DNA from: Cryptosporidium bovis
Taxonomy: Eukaryota > Apicomplexa > Conoidasida > Eucoccidiorida > Cryptosporidiidae
Direction of reading: 5' to 3'
DNA length: 64,000 nt
Assembly: GCA_009768925.2 (NCBI GenBank)
Contig: VHIT02000034.1
Location: 496,001-560,000 of the forward strand
The notes under the pieces: generated by a model
The model's input: the letters and a program-made list of their open reading frames with translations, nothing else
What the model was told of the DNA's origin: nothing
The model's database searches: none
Shown here: positions 1 through 13,187 of the stretch, one piece after another
Layout: each line of letters opens with the position of its first letter
Numbering within the stretch: position 1 is the stretch's first letter
Program-made: the position numbers and the translations under genes

Positions 1-1858
1 AATAAATAGATATTCTGAGACGATGAACGGTTATGATGAGTTGGTTACATTTGGTGTAGGTGATATTGGCTCGAATTATTCAAATGTATGCAAAGAGTGG
101 ATAGAAGACGGAATATGTGACATTTATTGTGTGGATGATAAAATTGACTGTGAGAAAATATTGGAAAATAGAAAAAACATCAAATCAGAAGTAGCCATAA
201 AAAAACCAACTTACAATTATTTTGAAAGTAAATATATACATGTGACCTGTGAACTTGGTGGTGAGGACAATGAATGTTGGCAAAATTCAAAATGTATGAA
301 TACAGGTAATATTGGTATTGGTAATGAAAATCCAGCTACTGGTGATTATCATGGTTACTTTACAAGTGAAAATAATGGTATTGGTGTTGAGAATATTTAT
401 AATATCACGGTTTCAAAATACAACGTGGAGGACAAAGTTATTCATAAAAATTATAGAGGCTATTGTATATGTAATAAGGGGTTTAAACATCAAATAGTGA
501 GATTAATAGATAACATTAACGGAAATATATTATACAGGCACAGTTGTGAGGACATAGATGAATGCAGTGAGCAGTATAGACAATACAAAACAGAAGAAAG
601 GGAGCAAAAGGAAGGGGATATATATACAGGTTATAATACAAATCACGCAATTTATCCAACCATAGAGAGAGCAAGGGAGGTATCAAATGTATTAAGTTCT
701 CCATTTTCATCAATAAAAAAACATATATTAACCTCTAATGGACTAAAACGCCCATGCCACCCGTTAGCTGTTTGTATAAACAAAATAGGTGGCTATGAAT
801 GTATATGCAAACCAGGTTATCATGGTGATGGAAAAAAGTCGTGTGTTCAAAATAATGTTTGCGAAGACGATGTTTATGATGAGCTTTTTGACACTAATAA
901 CACAGATAGCAATAACAAATATGTTTTACACAGTAAATATATTAAAACAATTGGTGATGATAATAAAACCAGTAAGATCAAAGAATGTTCACTTGGATTA
1001 CACTGTATTAATGAAGACTATGCAAATTTAATGAAGAGTATAGTTCAAGATGATTTATTGTCTCTAAAAAAAACGGATTATTGTGGTTGTAAGCAAGGCT
1101 ATGAATATTCAGTAATAAAAATGAAGTGTGTGGATATAGACGAATGCAAACATAAAAAAAATGGTGATACAATGAATGTGTGCTCAGAAGATTCAATCTG
1201 CAAAAATACAATGGGGTCATATATATGTTCATGCCCACTAGGTTGGATAGGTAATGGTTATGTTTGTGTACCGAAGGAAGAAGAAAGGGACATAGCATTG
1301 AATATTCAAATATCAGGTTCATACGATAAATTTATACCATTTAATTATAATAATTTCAAGTCAATATTCAAACAATCAATACTGGATGTATTACATGATG
1401 TAAAAGAAGAGTATATAGAAATAGCTAATATAATACTTGATCAAGACAAAAATGTGGTTAATATTGTAGTACACTTTAAAAAAGGAATGAAAACAAAAAA
1501 AGATGATAATGGTGGTATTCATTCTAGTAAACACATAAATTTAGAAAAAAGTATTTATTTCATGAATGAATTAAGAAACAGTACATCATATTGGTACAAG
1601 TCAACATATATAGGGGCAAATTATGGGAATATGATAAATTCAAATAGGTTAAAAGCGAGTACCGTCTATATAAATAAGAGTAGTATGATAAATAAATTAT
1701 TGCTATTAACAATGTCTGAGAAGGCATACTTATTAATGAATTCGTCACCATATGGTAAAACAATAGTTATATTAATATTATTAACGGTATTATTTTGGAT
1801 AATAGTTATAGTGACAACAGTTATTTTTAGTATAAAGGCAAATAAAATCAACAATTAG
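1..1858 (+). CDS. EGF-domain type I membrane protein, 5' truncated
   Basis: The first ATG is at 23, but the frame is open to the left edge and the protein from that ATG has no signal peptide, so the true start probably lies outside the window. Seen: cysteine-rich blocks throughout; a calcium-binding EGF signature DIDEC at about residue 177 (counting from the ATG at 23); an EGF module at about 242-275 (CHPLAVCINKIGGYECIC); a second calcium-binding EGF at about 370-417 (DIDEC...GSYICSCPLGW). A cysteine-poor alpha/beta stretch at about 423-490 could be SEA-like. One transmembrane helix lies at about 578-603, followed by a tail of only about eight residues. Known: apicomplexan surface and microneme proteins combine EGF modules with a single C-terminal helix. 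Inference: a surface or secretory-organelle adhesive protein. It converges with the downstream protease, 72 bases between stops. Confidence 0.8.
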   Translation, partial: INRYSETMNGYDELVTFGVGDIGSNYSNVCKEWIEDGICDIYCVDDKIDCEKILENRKNIKSEVAIKKPTYNYFESKYIHVTCELGGEDNECWQNSKCMNTGNIGIGNENPATGDYHGYFTSENNGIGVENIYNITVSKYNVEDKVIHKNYRGYCICNKGFKHQIVRLIDNINGNILYRHSCEDIDECSEQYRQYKTEEREQKEGDIYTGYNTNHAIYPTIERAREVSNVLSSPFSSIKKHILTSNGLKRPCHPLAVCINKIGGYECICKPGYHGDGKKSCVQNNVCEDDVYDELFDTNNTDSNNKYVLHSKYIKTIGDDNKTSKIKECSLGLHCINEDYANLMKSIVQDDLLSLKKTDYCGCKQGYEYSVIKMKCVDIDECKHKKNGDTMNVCSEDSICKNTMGSYICSCPLGWIGNGYVCVPKEEERDIALNIQISGSYDKFIPFNYNNFKSIFKQSILDVLHDVKEEYIEIANIILDQDKNVVNIVVHFKKGMKTKKDDNGGIHSSKHINLEKSIYFMNELRNSTSYWYKSTYIGANYGNMINSNRLKASTVYINKSSMINKLLLLTMSEKAYLLMNSSPYGKTIVILILLTVLFWIIVIVTTVIFSIKANKINN

Positions 1859-1930
1859 AGTAAATCATATTTATTTAAATAATAAAAGTAAATAAAGATG
1901 AATAACATCAAATATTAACTGTTATTTCAT

Positions 1931-3904
1931 CTAGGCAAAAACTAAATTGTTCAGTATATTTGGGAATTTCCACGAATTTGATATTTTACCATTCAACTTG
2001 GTCCAATACATTTCGGACTCATCATCATCAGGTGGGATAAAGTCAGCGTCTTTTTTAGATAAATTATCGTATATATATCTCCTAATATTTGGATCATGTT
2101 TAGCTTTTGCAATTCCAACAGAAGAACCTATATTTGGAATATTTTTTGCATATGTAGTAAAATAAAACCTCATAAATAGTGAGCCAAGTAAGTATGAGTG
2201 GCCGTATTCAAGAGGAACATCGATTGACATGAATCCAGGTTTGCATTTACCTTGTTCATTTGGTGTTAAATATAAATCTGGAGTAATAACAAGTTTGAAC
2301 CCGTCCCTAAAAGTGTATGTAATATTTGGAAAATGTTCAAAAACCGTTCTATCAACGCTACTTTTATCAAAATGTATTTGTGAACAATCACCAAAAGGTT
2401 TGTATTCATCCGTGAAATGTTTATATTCATAATATGGAAGAGTGTAAAAAGACGTACCTGAATCAAAAATAACATATCCAGGAGTTCTATTAACAGTGTC
2501 AATTCTTTTATTATATTTTTTATATATGTAAACATCCATAGGTACGTCTTCCATATTACCAAACTTATTTTTAAGATATTCAGCTTCTAAATCGTCCCAT
2601 TCATAAGCTAAAGATCCTTGATCACAGCAGTATTTCGTATCGCCTATAAATAAAGATTCAATTTCAACTTGCCAGTAATTTTCCCTCACAACTTGGAGCA
2701 TGTGTATTTCACCATCATAAAGATTTGGGTCAATACCACCCAATAAAAGAAGTGCAGATAGGGAATGTTTATTGGAAATTTTATTTTTCTCATTTCTATT
2801 AAAATTGAAAAAATCAAATAATATATTGTTAATATTGACATTCTTTAAATTAGGTTTAATTCTGTAATCATTGATATATATAGAGAATGTATTTTCATTA
2901 ATAAGGCCTTCATTCTTAAGTCTTTCAATAAGTGGTAATTGCAATTTACTGGAAGAAGAAAGCTGAGTAAAACCCAAGCCCAGCACACCTTCAAGCTCAA
3001 TGGCATCAAACACATCAATTTTGCTATTTTCTGTATTTTGAACTTCATCAATGAGACCAATAACATGTTCATTAAGTTGGAAATTATCAAATTTGAGGGT
3101 GTCAAAAATAAGTTTGCCAAATATTTTACCTGTACCAAATATAACTGATATATCTTCGTATTTTGGTATTCTTTTAAAAGATTTTGATAAATACTTTGAA
3201 TATCTTTTTACTTTTTGGCAACTTGGTTGATTACATTCACTGCTTATTACCCATAAATTACTGCTACCAGTATCTATAATTGGCCAAAATTCTTGTTCAG
3301 GCTCGCCTATCTTAATTCTACATAAAAAGAGTGAATTCTTAGCTTCGTATAACGGTATTGTTATATTGGTTAAGTATAAATTATATGGTATGTTTTTATC
3401 ATTGATATCTTTGATATATATAGTTTTGTGTAATCTTTTCACACTTCTATATATATTGTTTAAATTATCTTTAATTAAGGATGAAGATGGCATTTGCTTA
3501 TGAGTTTTGTTATGGTACTCAACACCAATATTTATTTTCGTTTCATTATAATTGCTGTCGTTATATTCGTCATAGTAATGATGGTGTTCATACTCTTTAT
3601 CATTGCCACCGTTGCTATCATAATCGTCATTACCATTATTTATGTTATTAAAAATCAAATTCTCTTTTACTGATGGTGACCATTTATAAATGTCAGTTTG
3701 CGATAGATTTCCTGCGATTTCAATAACACCATCACCGCTTTCATTTAAATTACCAATTAAGATGAAGCTGTTGTTAATATGGTATTCTTGATTACATCTG
3801 TAGTGATAATTGATTACTACCCTTTTATCAATTAATATGCCAAAAATAATGAATAGATAGATGTATAACATGGTACATGAATTATGAAACATGTTCGATA
3901 GCAT
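1931..3904 (-). CDS. Pepsin-like aspartyl protease (family A1)
   Basis: The 657-residue product has a hydrophobic N-terminal signal or signal anchor (about residues 12-28), then a long Asn/Asp/Tyr-rich prosegment of about 150 residues, then a bilobal pepsin domain. The two catalytic motifs are DTGSSNLW near residue 211 and FDSGTSFYTLP near residue 481. The flap reads IFGTGKIFGK, with Phe where most pepsins carry the flap Tyr. Several cysteines in the second lobe could pair. There is no C-terminal membrane helix or GPI signal. Known: apicomplexan A1 proteases mature secretory-organelle proteins or degrade host protein. Inference: the long prosegment and Phe flap fit the maturase group (plasmepsin IX/X, TgASP3 type) better than a digestive plasmepsin, but this cannot be settled by eye. 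It diverges from the SNF1-like kinase gene. Confidence 0.9.
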   Translation of the reverse strand: MLSNMFHNSCTMLYIYLFIIFGILIDKRVVINYHYRCNQEYHINNSFILIGNLNESGDGVIEIAGNLSQTDIYKWSPSVKENLIFNNINNGNDDYDSNGGNDKEYEHHHYYDEYNDSNYNETKINIGVEYHNKTHKQMPSSSLIKDNLNNIYRSVKRLHKTIYIKDINDKNIPYNLYLTNITIPLYEAKNSLFLCRIKIGEPEQEFWPIIDTGSSNLWVISSECNQPSCQKVKRYSKYLSKSFKRIPKYEDISVIFGTGKIFGKLIFDTLKFDNFQLNEHVIGLIDEVQNTENSKIDVFDAIELEGVLGLGFTQLSSSSKLQLPLIERLKNEGLINENTFSIYINDYRIKPNLKNVNINNILFDFFNFNRNEKNKISNKHSLSALLLLGGIDPNLYDGEIHMLQVVRENYWQVEIESLFIGDTKYCCDQGSLAYEWDDLEAEYLKNKFGNMEDVPMDVYIYKKYNKRIDTVNRTPGYVIFDSGTSFYTLPYYEYKHFTDEYKPFGDCSQIHFDKSSVDRTVFEHFPNITYTFRDGFKLVITPDLYLTPNEQGKCKPGFMSIDVPLEYGHSYLLGSLFMRFYFTTYAKNIPNIGSSVGIAKAKHDPNIRRYIYDNLSKKDADFIPPDDDESEMYWTKLNGKISNSWKFPNILNNLVFA

Positions 3905-6905
<3,001 letters not shown>

Positions 6906-7668
6906 TTTAGTTTTTGGTGTTTAACTTGTACCTAATTTTAGTAAACAAAGCAAAATATGTATTTAGAATATTCTGTTTTTTCATATACTTAAATATTGAC
7001 AATAGTTATTGGAGAATATAAGGCGAGACTTATTCAAAACTTAAAAGTGAAGAGTGTGATACATTTAGAAACACTATTTAGTTTAAAAATACTTTAACTT
7101 TTCTTTATTTTAAATTACCTTTCATTATAATAGCTCTGCAAACATTATTAGCCATGTTCAAATTTTGTCATAGTTGGTATCAATAATACTAACAGCACAG
7201 CTGTATTGTTTATACTAATATTGTTACTGATTTTTGGTGCTAGTTTTGGCAGTAAATGACCATAAAGAGTGATGAGTTAAGCTAAAACAAGGTGAAAAAT
7301 TAAAAAATTGCCAAAAAAAGGAATTTAATGTATTTAAGATAAAAAAGATACTTTTAATTTACTTTTTCATTGCATTAGCAATCTCCCCTCTTTATCTAAA
7401 TAAATATATATTTTTTGTATTAATGTGAAAAATTTCAAAAAATAAATAATATATAAATAACAGTAAATAAATAACACTAACTAAATTAAATAAATAATTT
7501 CAATAACTTGAATAATTAATGTAGGCTTGCGAAAAGTAGATAATAGTGTCATGTGACTGTAACGAATTGAAAAAAGTTGTAAATTATATGATTTAAATAT
7601 AATAATAAATACAAGAGTTAAATTCTTTTCAAACAATATATATTATATATGATTAATAGTGGTTTTAA
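6906..7668. other. Intergenic region, no gene seen
   Basis: A 763-base AT-rich gap between two plus-strand genes, containing the 3' end of the SNF1-like gene and the promoter of the RMC1-like gene. Only short frames interrupted by stops and homopolymer-rich sequence were seen. Confidence 0.5.
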
Positions 7669-10635
7669 ATGATACTTTCTGATAAGGGATATATAGGGTT
7701 GAATGATAGACTGTTAAATGAATATGAGAAAGAAGAAACACTAGATACAGTAAGCGAGGAAAAAATAATAGATTCACAGTACGTGTACTTTAATTCAACA
7801 AATAAGGGAGAATTGTTGATATATAATAAGTTGTCAAATGTGCTATTTAGAGTAAGTGATGGTGCAATAGTAGAATACGAACTTCCAGAATTGTATAAAC
7901 AGGAATTTGACTCGAGGCCACTACGTTTGTTGCTGTACGTAAAAGATGAATTATCAATATCATTAGAGAAAGAGAAGATAGATACGGAAGGATATTTTTC
8001 ATATGTATTAGAAGATTTTGGTGATAGTAGAAAAATACTTGTATACAGAAAAATAAGAATAGTAGGAAGCAAAGTTTATAATGGGAAGTGTATATATAAT
8101 TGGGTAGAGAATGAGTATATGGAATGCAAAATATCACTTAATGATGAGGAATTAAGAGGAATTATTTGGTGGAACTTCGATTTAAATTTTCTTCATTCAA
8201 ATAATTTGGAATTATTTATAAACTTAAATAATAATAATGAATCAGTAGACAACAACTCACTGAATGATCCTTCGATACTACTAATAACCAGCGAGAAATT
8301 AAGGTTATATAGTTTAAAAGACAGGAGTATAACTTTAAATTGGGAAATAGTGGAAAAGAACTCAAGGGTATGGTATAATATTGAGTTTCAGTGTGTGTTA
8401 TTGCAGGTTTCACAAAATAAGTTATTGCCATATGTGAATATAGGACTTAAGGAAGACCAAAGACCGGTTCAGTTGCAGACTCTTGAACTTTCCATAAGCA
8501 ATAACTTGTTGCAAAAGGATATACTTTTGATAAGCATATACAATAACCTCTATTGCATGCACATAGATAACGAGAATAGTAGAATATCACTGAGAAACTT
8601 ACTCAATCACGAGAACAGTGATCTCGTGCTTGATATAAATGACTCTTTTAAAGAGTTTAATGTGATAAAGTTAGACAACTTGATTATTGTATTAAATTTA
8701 CATGGAGATAAGGCATTTTGTATTTACGATATTAAGCTTTTACTGAGTAAAAAGAACATAAAAAAAGGCTTAAGAAAACAAGAGTGTAGTAAAAGCAACA
8801 ATATTGAGGACTCAAATGACAGTGAAAGGAATTCTAGATGTGATAAAGATTCTATAAGTGACGGTTATTATATAGTTCCGTCATTGTTTACAGATAAATT
8901 TAAGAAAAATACGATAATATGCATGTACAAATACGATAATACGAATTACTATAAGAAACTAGTTGTTGATAGTAGAAATGCTTTAGATTCTAGTACTATT
9001 GTGCTTTTTGATTCAAGTATGAATGTAATTATGAGAATATTCGTGAACAGAATACAATATTCAAAATTGATTTTATCGGAAAAAGAATTATTGGGAAGCT
9101 TGGTTAACATAAATGGAAAGAAAGACGAGAAACTTCAACTTTTGCCATTTGTACTTAATAGGACTTTCACCAGTTATGGAAATGACACGTGGGATTTTGA
9201 ATTTATAAATAGAATTAAAGAGTTATATGAAATTGAAAAGAACGCACGTGGTAGTAGTAACAACAGGAATATAATGTCTCTTGTGATGTATGTATTGGAG
9301 TTAATTAAACTGAAACTGGACGTAAAACAAGACATAAAAAACATATTCTACTGGTTATTGTTGGACATGTTGTTTTACATGAAAAATGAACCACTTTTAC
9401 ATAATCTTTTGCAGTATCACATAATTCAAGATTCAAATAAATTACTTATCGAGTTGTTCAATCTTTACTTGTACAATACAAATTCGGAGAATGAAAAGAA
9501 AAAAGTTAGATTTGAATTAGACTTTTGTGAAAATGAAAAGTGTATTACTTGTTCTAATAAAATAAGTTTAAGGGAAAACTACTTTTCACTTAAAAACAAA
9601 CTGTGGTTGGAACAAATATGTTTAGATGTTGCATACAGACTTGGAAATATAGATATAATAACAAAAATACTTATGATTAGAAGAGAATATAGAGAAATAA
9701 TAAAACTTCTTCGATTTAATTCGCAACAAAAGATTGTGTTTAACTTAAATGATGACTTTAAAATCTTGGAAAATGCCATTTTGAAATCCTCTAAAAAATC
9801 TCAGGCATCTAAATTCCCCATTTATACAATTCTCTACAAGGTTGGAACCGACATAGATGAACTCAATTGCAATCCAAATATTTTGATTGATCTTATTAAA
9901 CAAGTAAAGTGTTGGATAAATGACTACAACGATCAAATTAATTTAATTATGGATAAAGTTAGTCTCTTTAAGCAGAAAAATAGCGATAATAAATTTGAAA
10001 AAGTCAATGTGTTTATTATTGGCAAACCTAATTTACACAAATGCAGTGTATGGCTTCCCGAACTTATAAATTTAGACACCAGTGAAAGCCATAGTGGGAA
10101 CGAGGGAGAGGGAGACGATTGCAACAGCATTCTAAGTAGTGATGGATGTGATTACATTGAAGACAAAAATACTAATTCAACTAAATGTGACTACATCTTT
10201 TGTTGTAAAAGTGATGACATTTGTCACGGAGAATATCAATATGGTTACTTTACTGATGATAAAACCATAGAAAGCAAAAGCAAACTGGACATTCATGATG
10301 ATAATTTCCGCAGAAATTGTCAGTGTGAACCTGCGAGTGATAAAAATAACTCAAATTTTTACTCTACTTATGAATCTGTTTATGTTTCTGCTGTTGAATC
10401 AAATGAAACTTTAACAAACAACCCAATAAATGAGGGTCATATTATCGAAAATGGAGACATTGAAACTGATTCAAATAATGATAATTTAAATAAGTCAATC
10501 TTAAACAATAGCGGAAAGTCCCCAATTCTCCATCTACAATCAAAAATTCTGATCCAAAATGAATACGATGAATTGGATTCTTCGTCATCCTCTTACACTT
10601 CCTCATCGCGATCAAGCTTCAACAGCTATGAATAA
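7669..10635 (+). CDS. RMC1 / Mic1-domain homologue (Mon1-Ccz1 Rab7-GEF subunit)
   Basis: 988 residues in one exon. The N-terminal ~370 residues are beta-strand-rich with propeller-like spacing and end in FNVIKLDNLIIVLN...CIYDIKLLL, which mirrors the segment closing the propeller of animal RMC1. The middle (about 540-605) is helical and matches the Mic1 domain in order: a VMYVLELIKLKLDV-like helix, then LLHNLLQYHIIQDSN, close to the LHQFLQYHVLSDS motif of RMC1. A further helical block (about 645-690) also fits. The last ~200 residues are acidic, Ser/Asn-rich low complexity. Known: RMC1 (C18orf8, Bulli in flies) is the third subunit of metazoan Mon1-Ccz1, the exchange factor for Rab7 on late endosomes. 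Inference: a late-endosome/vacuole trafficking role. The match is by eye; other propeller-plus-solenoid trafficking proteins are the main alternative. Confidence 0.68.
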   Translation: MILSDKGYIGLNDRLLNEYEKEETLDTVSEEKIIDSQYVYFNSTNKGELLIYNKLSNVLFRVSDGAIVEYELPELYKQEFDSRPLRLLLYVKDELSISLEKEKIDTEGYFSYVLEDFGDSRKILVYRKIRIVGSKVYNGKCIYNWVENEYMECKISLNDEELRGIIWWNFDLNFLHSNNLELFINLNNNNESVDNNSLNDPSILLITSEKLRLYSLKDRSITLNWEIVEKNSRVWYNIEFQCVLLQVSQNKLLPYVNIGLKEDQRPVQLQTLELSISNNLLQKDILLISIYNNLYCMHIDNENSRISLRNLLNHENSDLVLDINDSFKEFNVIKLDNLIIVLNLHGDKAFCIYDIKLLLSKKNIKKGLRKQECSKSNNIEDSNDSERNSRCDKDSISDGYYIVPSLFTDKFKKNTIICMYKYDNTNYYKKLVVDSRNALDSSTIVLFDSSMNVIMRIFVNRIQYSKLILSEKELLGSLVNINGKKDEKLQLLPFVLNRTFTSYGNDTWDFEFINRIKELYEIEKNARGSSNNRNIMSLVMYVLELIKLKLDVKQDIKNIFYWLLLDMLFYMKNEPLLHNLLQYHIIQDSNKLLIELFNLYLYNTNSENEKKKVRFELDFCENEKCITCSNKISLRENYFSLKNKLWLEQICLDVAYRLGNIDIITKILMIRREYREIIKLLRFNSQQKIVFNLNDDFKILENAILKSSKKSQASKFPIYTILYKVGTDIDELNCNPNILIDLIKQVKCWINDYNDQINLIMDKVSLFKQKNSDNKFEKVNVFIIGKPNLHKCSVWLPELINLDTSESHSGNEGEGDDCNSILSSDGCDYIEDKNTNSTKCDYIFCCKSDDICHGEYQYGYFTDDKTIESKSKLDIHDDNFRRNCQCEPASDKNNSNFYSTYESVYVSAVESNETLTNNPINEGHIIENGDIETDSNNDNLNKSILNNSGKSPILHLQSKILIQNEYDELDSSSSSYTSSSRSSFNSYE

Positions 10636-11091
10636 CTACCACAGAAACGAACAAACAAATTTATAACACGTTAATTACCGAAGCCAATATTCGACCATAT
10701 TTACTCTAGAAATCTAAAATTAAGTTCGAATTAAACAAGATGATAAATGCGAAGTAAACACAAATATAAACATTATACATTTACATTTCATGTAGATATA
10801 TATATGTGTACACCTATATGTATATATACCTATATGCATGTGTAGATCTACAATTTAAACACCGAAAACCTGAAATAAACGCTTTAATTATAGTTGTAAT
10901 TTCAAATACCCGGTATTTTTAGAGTAAACATTAGGTCAATTAATCATAGTCCTCACTGAGTTATGTACTGCCACAATTCTCCCCATCGGATCTTACTGTA
11001 AATATGCAGATATGTGCCCTTATTAAATTCAACTTGCTTTTTCCCTTTTTGATGTTGCTTTCTCTTTTCCGCACCGTTATAATAAAACAAA
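10636..11091. other. Convergent intergenic region with TA repeats and palindrome
   Basis: The gap between two convergent genes holds 3' ends only. It has a TATATGTG/TATATACC-type microsatellite at about 10793-10845 and a 15-base palindrome AAATACCCGGTATTT at 10904-10918. A minus-strand frame over about 10953-11085 reads like protein but has no ATG, and I treat it as the 3' UTR of the SFT2 gene. Confidence 0.45.
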
Positions 11092-11628
11092 TTAAATAGG
11101 CAGTGGAATGTTGCTGTCTCTGGCAAATGGTATTCTGTTCTTAATTCCACTAAAAACATTGCTGCTTATATAGTTTAGTGCACTATATCCACCGGGAAAA
11201 TTAGTAATTAAGAACGAAATAAGTGCAATTATCTGTACTATTGAAAATAATAACGTTAATATATAGCTTTTCAATATTAATGTTGCGTATAGTGTTAGTG
11301 ATAAACTTGTAACATATATAAACGAAAATGGCAACCTTTCTCTCTCAACCATGTATTTAAAGAAGCCATTTATTCCCTTTAATATAGCAAATCCAGACAT
11401 AAAAAAAAATGAACCAAATGTAAACAGTATTGAAAATTTATGGGGAGATACAACTATTATAGGTAAAAACATGAATGATAACGACAAAAATAAGAACGAT
11501 GTACCCATACATAATATAAATGTTAGTATTTTTTGGGGATTTAGTGAATCAGTTGTATCTTGGACCTTCTGATGTGCTTTGTATATCACATTTCTAGCAG
11601 AATCCGTTGCAATCTTTGCAAACATCAT
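11092..11628 (-). CDS. SFT2-family vesicle transport protein
   Basis: 178 residues from the first ATG (11628). An upstream in-frame TTG at 11631 is not a plausible start. Four hydrophobic helices lie at about 35-57, 63-87, 97-121 and 122-146 with short connecting loops, followed by a conserved-looking tail with FPGGYSALNYIS. The preceding N-terminal soluble helix and the QKILTFILCMG entry into helix 1 fit the SFT2/GOT1 layout. Known: Sft2 and Got1 are small tetraspanning Golgi proteins acting in fusion of endosome-derived vesicles with the Golgi. Inference: Golgi membrane protein. The product length fits the family. Confidence 0.8.
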   Translation of the reverse strand: MMFAKIATDSARNVIYKAHQKVQDTTDSLNPQKILTFILCMGTSFLFLSLSFMFLPIIVVSPHKFSILFTFGSFFFMSGFAILKGINGFFKYMVERERLPFSFIYVTSLSLTLYATLILKSYILTLLFSIVQIIALISFLITNFPGGYSALNYISSNVFSGIKNRIPFARDSNIPLPI

Positions 11629-13187
11629 CAATACACACCCTTGCTATAACTGTCCGTTTTACTATTATGAATCTATTTTTATCTTGCTTTTTTTCTCTCT
11701 TTTTATACAGTTTAATTTTCAATAATCAGCACTTACACTTTCACCCGCCTTAACAGCAATTTTCCATTACCGCCTGTTTTTTCCCATTACCTATAGTTTC
11801 TCATTTTTACACAAAACCGGAAGACAGATTACTTTCGAGGCAGTTTAAATATGTCGTAATAAAAGTAGTTTTAAAATGGAACCAAGTAGAGCACATAAGT
11901 ACAACAGGCCTGAAAGTAGTGGATTTGTCATTTGAGGGCCAAATTTCCACACGCACACAACAATCATTATCCACTCATCTTTCCTTTTGGATTAACTTAA
12001 TTCTTTTTCAATTTACAGATTGAAGTATGACTTTATTGGTTTGTATGCATATTTAATAATAAGCTCTACATTCCGTGCCGAAAAGCGAAACAAATTACCT
12101 ATAGAAAAAAAGTACTACTTATCTGTTTAATTTCACACATATATTTGAAACTTAAATCAGATTGAAAATTTAATGTTTAAGTGCAATGTACAATTAAAAC
12201 ACAATAAAAAAGTGCACCACGGAAAATAGTGGTTTAAATGTAATGGTGAATGTATAGATATCAATTTAGGTGCATTTGTTGAAATAAACGAGGCAAACCT
12301 CCGCCTAATGATTAGCACAAATTAGTGTTCTTCTACTACATAATTTCATTTAAAACCTAAATAGAATGCCTTGACATTCTCCTCTAATGTATGAAATTGA
12401 ATTATTAATTTTTATTCTCTTGATTTGTCAAGGCAGGGATACGCCGTTATCTTTTTATTACTCACAATTAATTGAGTAAAACCAAAATTAAAACAGAAAA
12501 TATTAATATTCAATATAGTTGTCTAAATGTTTATTTTAATCTTAAAAAATTTTGTTGACTCAATACGAATTCATCTATCTGCCACGTCAAAATTACTTTT
12601 ATTGCTATAAATTATTAAAATACTTTTTGGCGGTAAAACGTTATCTCAATTATTTATTTTGTTAATATGTATTAGTTAAGAAAGTAAAATGAAAATAAAT
12701 TAAGGTAATAATAATAATAATAGCAATAATATTATTATTAGAAAGGAAAAAAGAGAAATAGAACTTAAGTATTTTCTCTGGATGTTTTGTTAATAAGGTA
12801 TATTATTTAAATTAATACAATCGCGATATAGTTCAATATCCATTTGTTTACCCTCAAACAGGTTTAGTCGTTAATAAATTCGGAAGAGGAATAAAGCGAT
12901 TTTTCCTATAATATATACAATTAATATAAAAAAGAAACTTATAAGATAAATATCCTCTTCTTAATTAACACTAGGAAAAAAGAGCATTAAAATTACCGAG
13001 GTGCAAGATTTTACCTAAATCGTCTTATCAAAACCAATAAGAAAAGCATCTTAATAATTAAATGTATCTGTAATTGGTATTCAAAGTACAAATATTAATA
13101 GAAGATATAAAGTAAAACTGTCACGTGCACTTTTTTATTAATGGAAAAATTAAAAACTCATTAAAAAGGTTAAAAACAAAAGAAGAA
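11629..13187. other. Long divergent intergenic region (SFT2 / CK2 alpha)
   Basis: At 1,559 bases this is the longest gap in the window. It contains a perfect 9-base inverted repeat, GCCTTGACA at 12367-12375 and TGTCAAGGC at 12426-12434, with a 50-base loop. An E2F-like TTTTTGGCGG lies at 12624-12633. A 19-codon ATG frame starts at about 11877 and lacks a convincing splice donor. A structured RNA or a small spliced gene is possible, but I cannot support one. Confidence 0.4.
12624..12633 (+). promoter_or_regulatory. E2F-like GGCGG element upstream of CK2 alpha
   Basis: TTTTTGGCGG followed by TAAAA lies about 555 bases upstream of the CK2 alpha ATG. It resembles the E2F half-site TTTGGCGG. The distance is large for this compact genome, so assignment to the gene is weak. 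Confidence 0.25.

Noticed and set aside
10953-11085. Minus-strand frame with a lysine-rich, protein-like sequence
   Set aside because: It has no ATG or convincing acceptor and lies directly after the SFT2 stop codon, so it is most likely 3' UTR.
11877-11936. 19-codon ATG frame upstream of CK2 alpha
   Set aside because: It is short, has no splice donor consensus at its end and no continuing exon was found.
13125-13187. N-terminal 21-residue extension of CK2 alpha
   Set aside because: It begins at GTG. The first in-frame ATG is 13188, and eukaryotic initiation at GTG is not expected.
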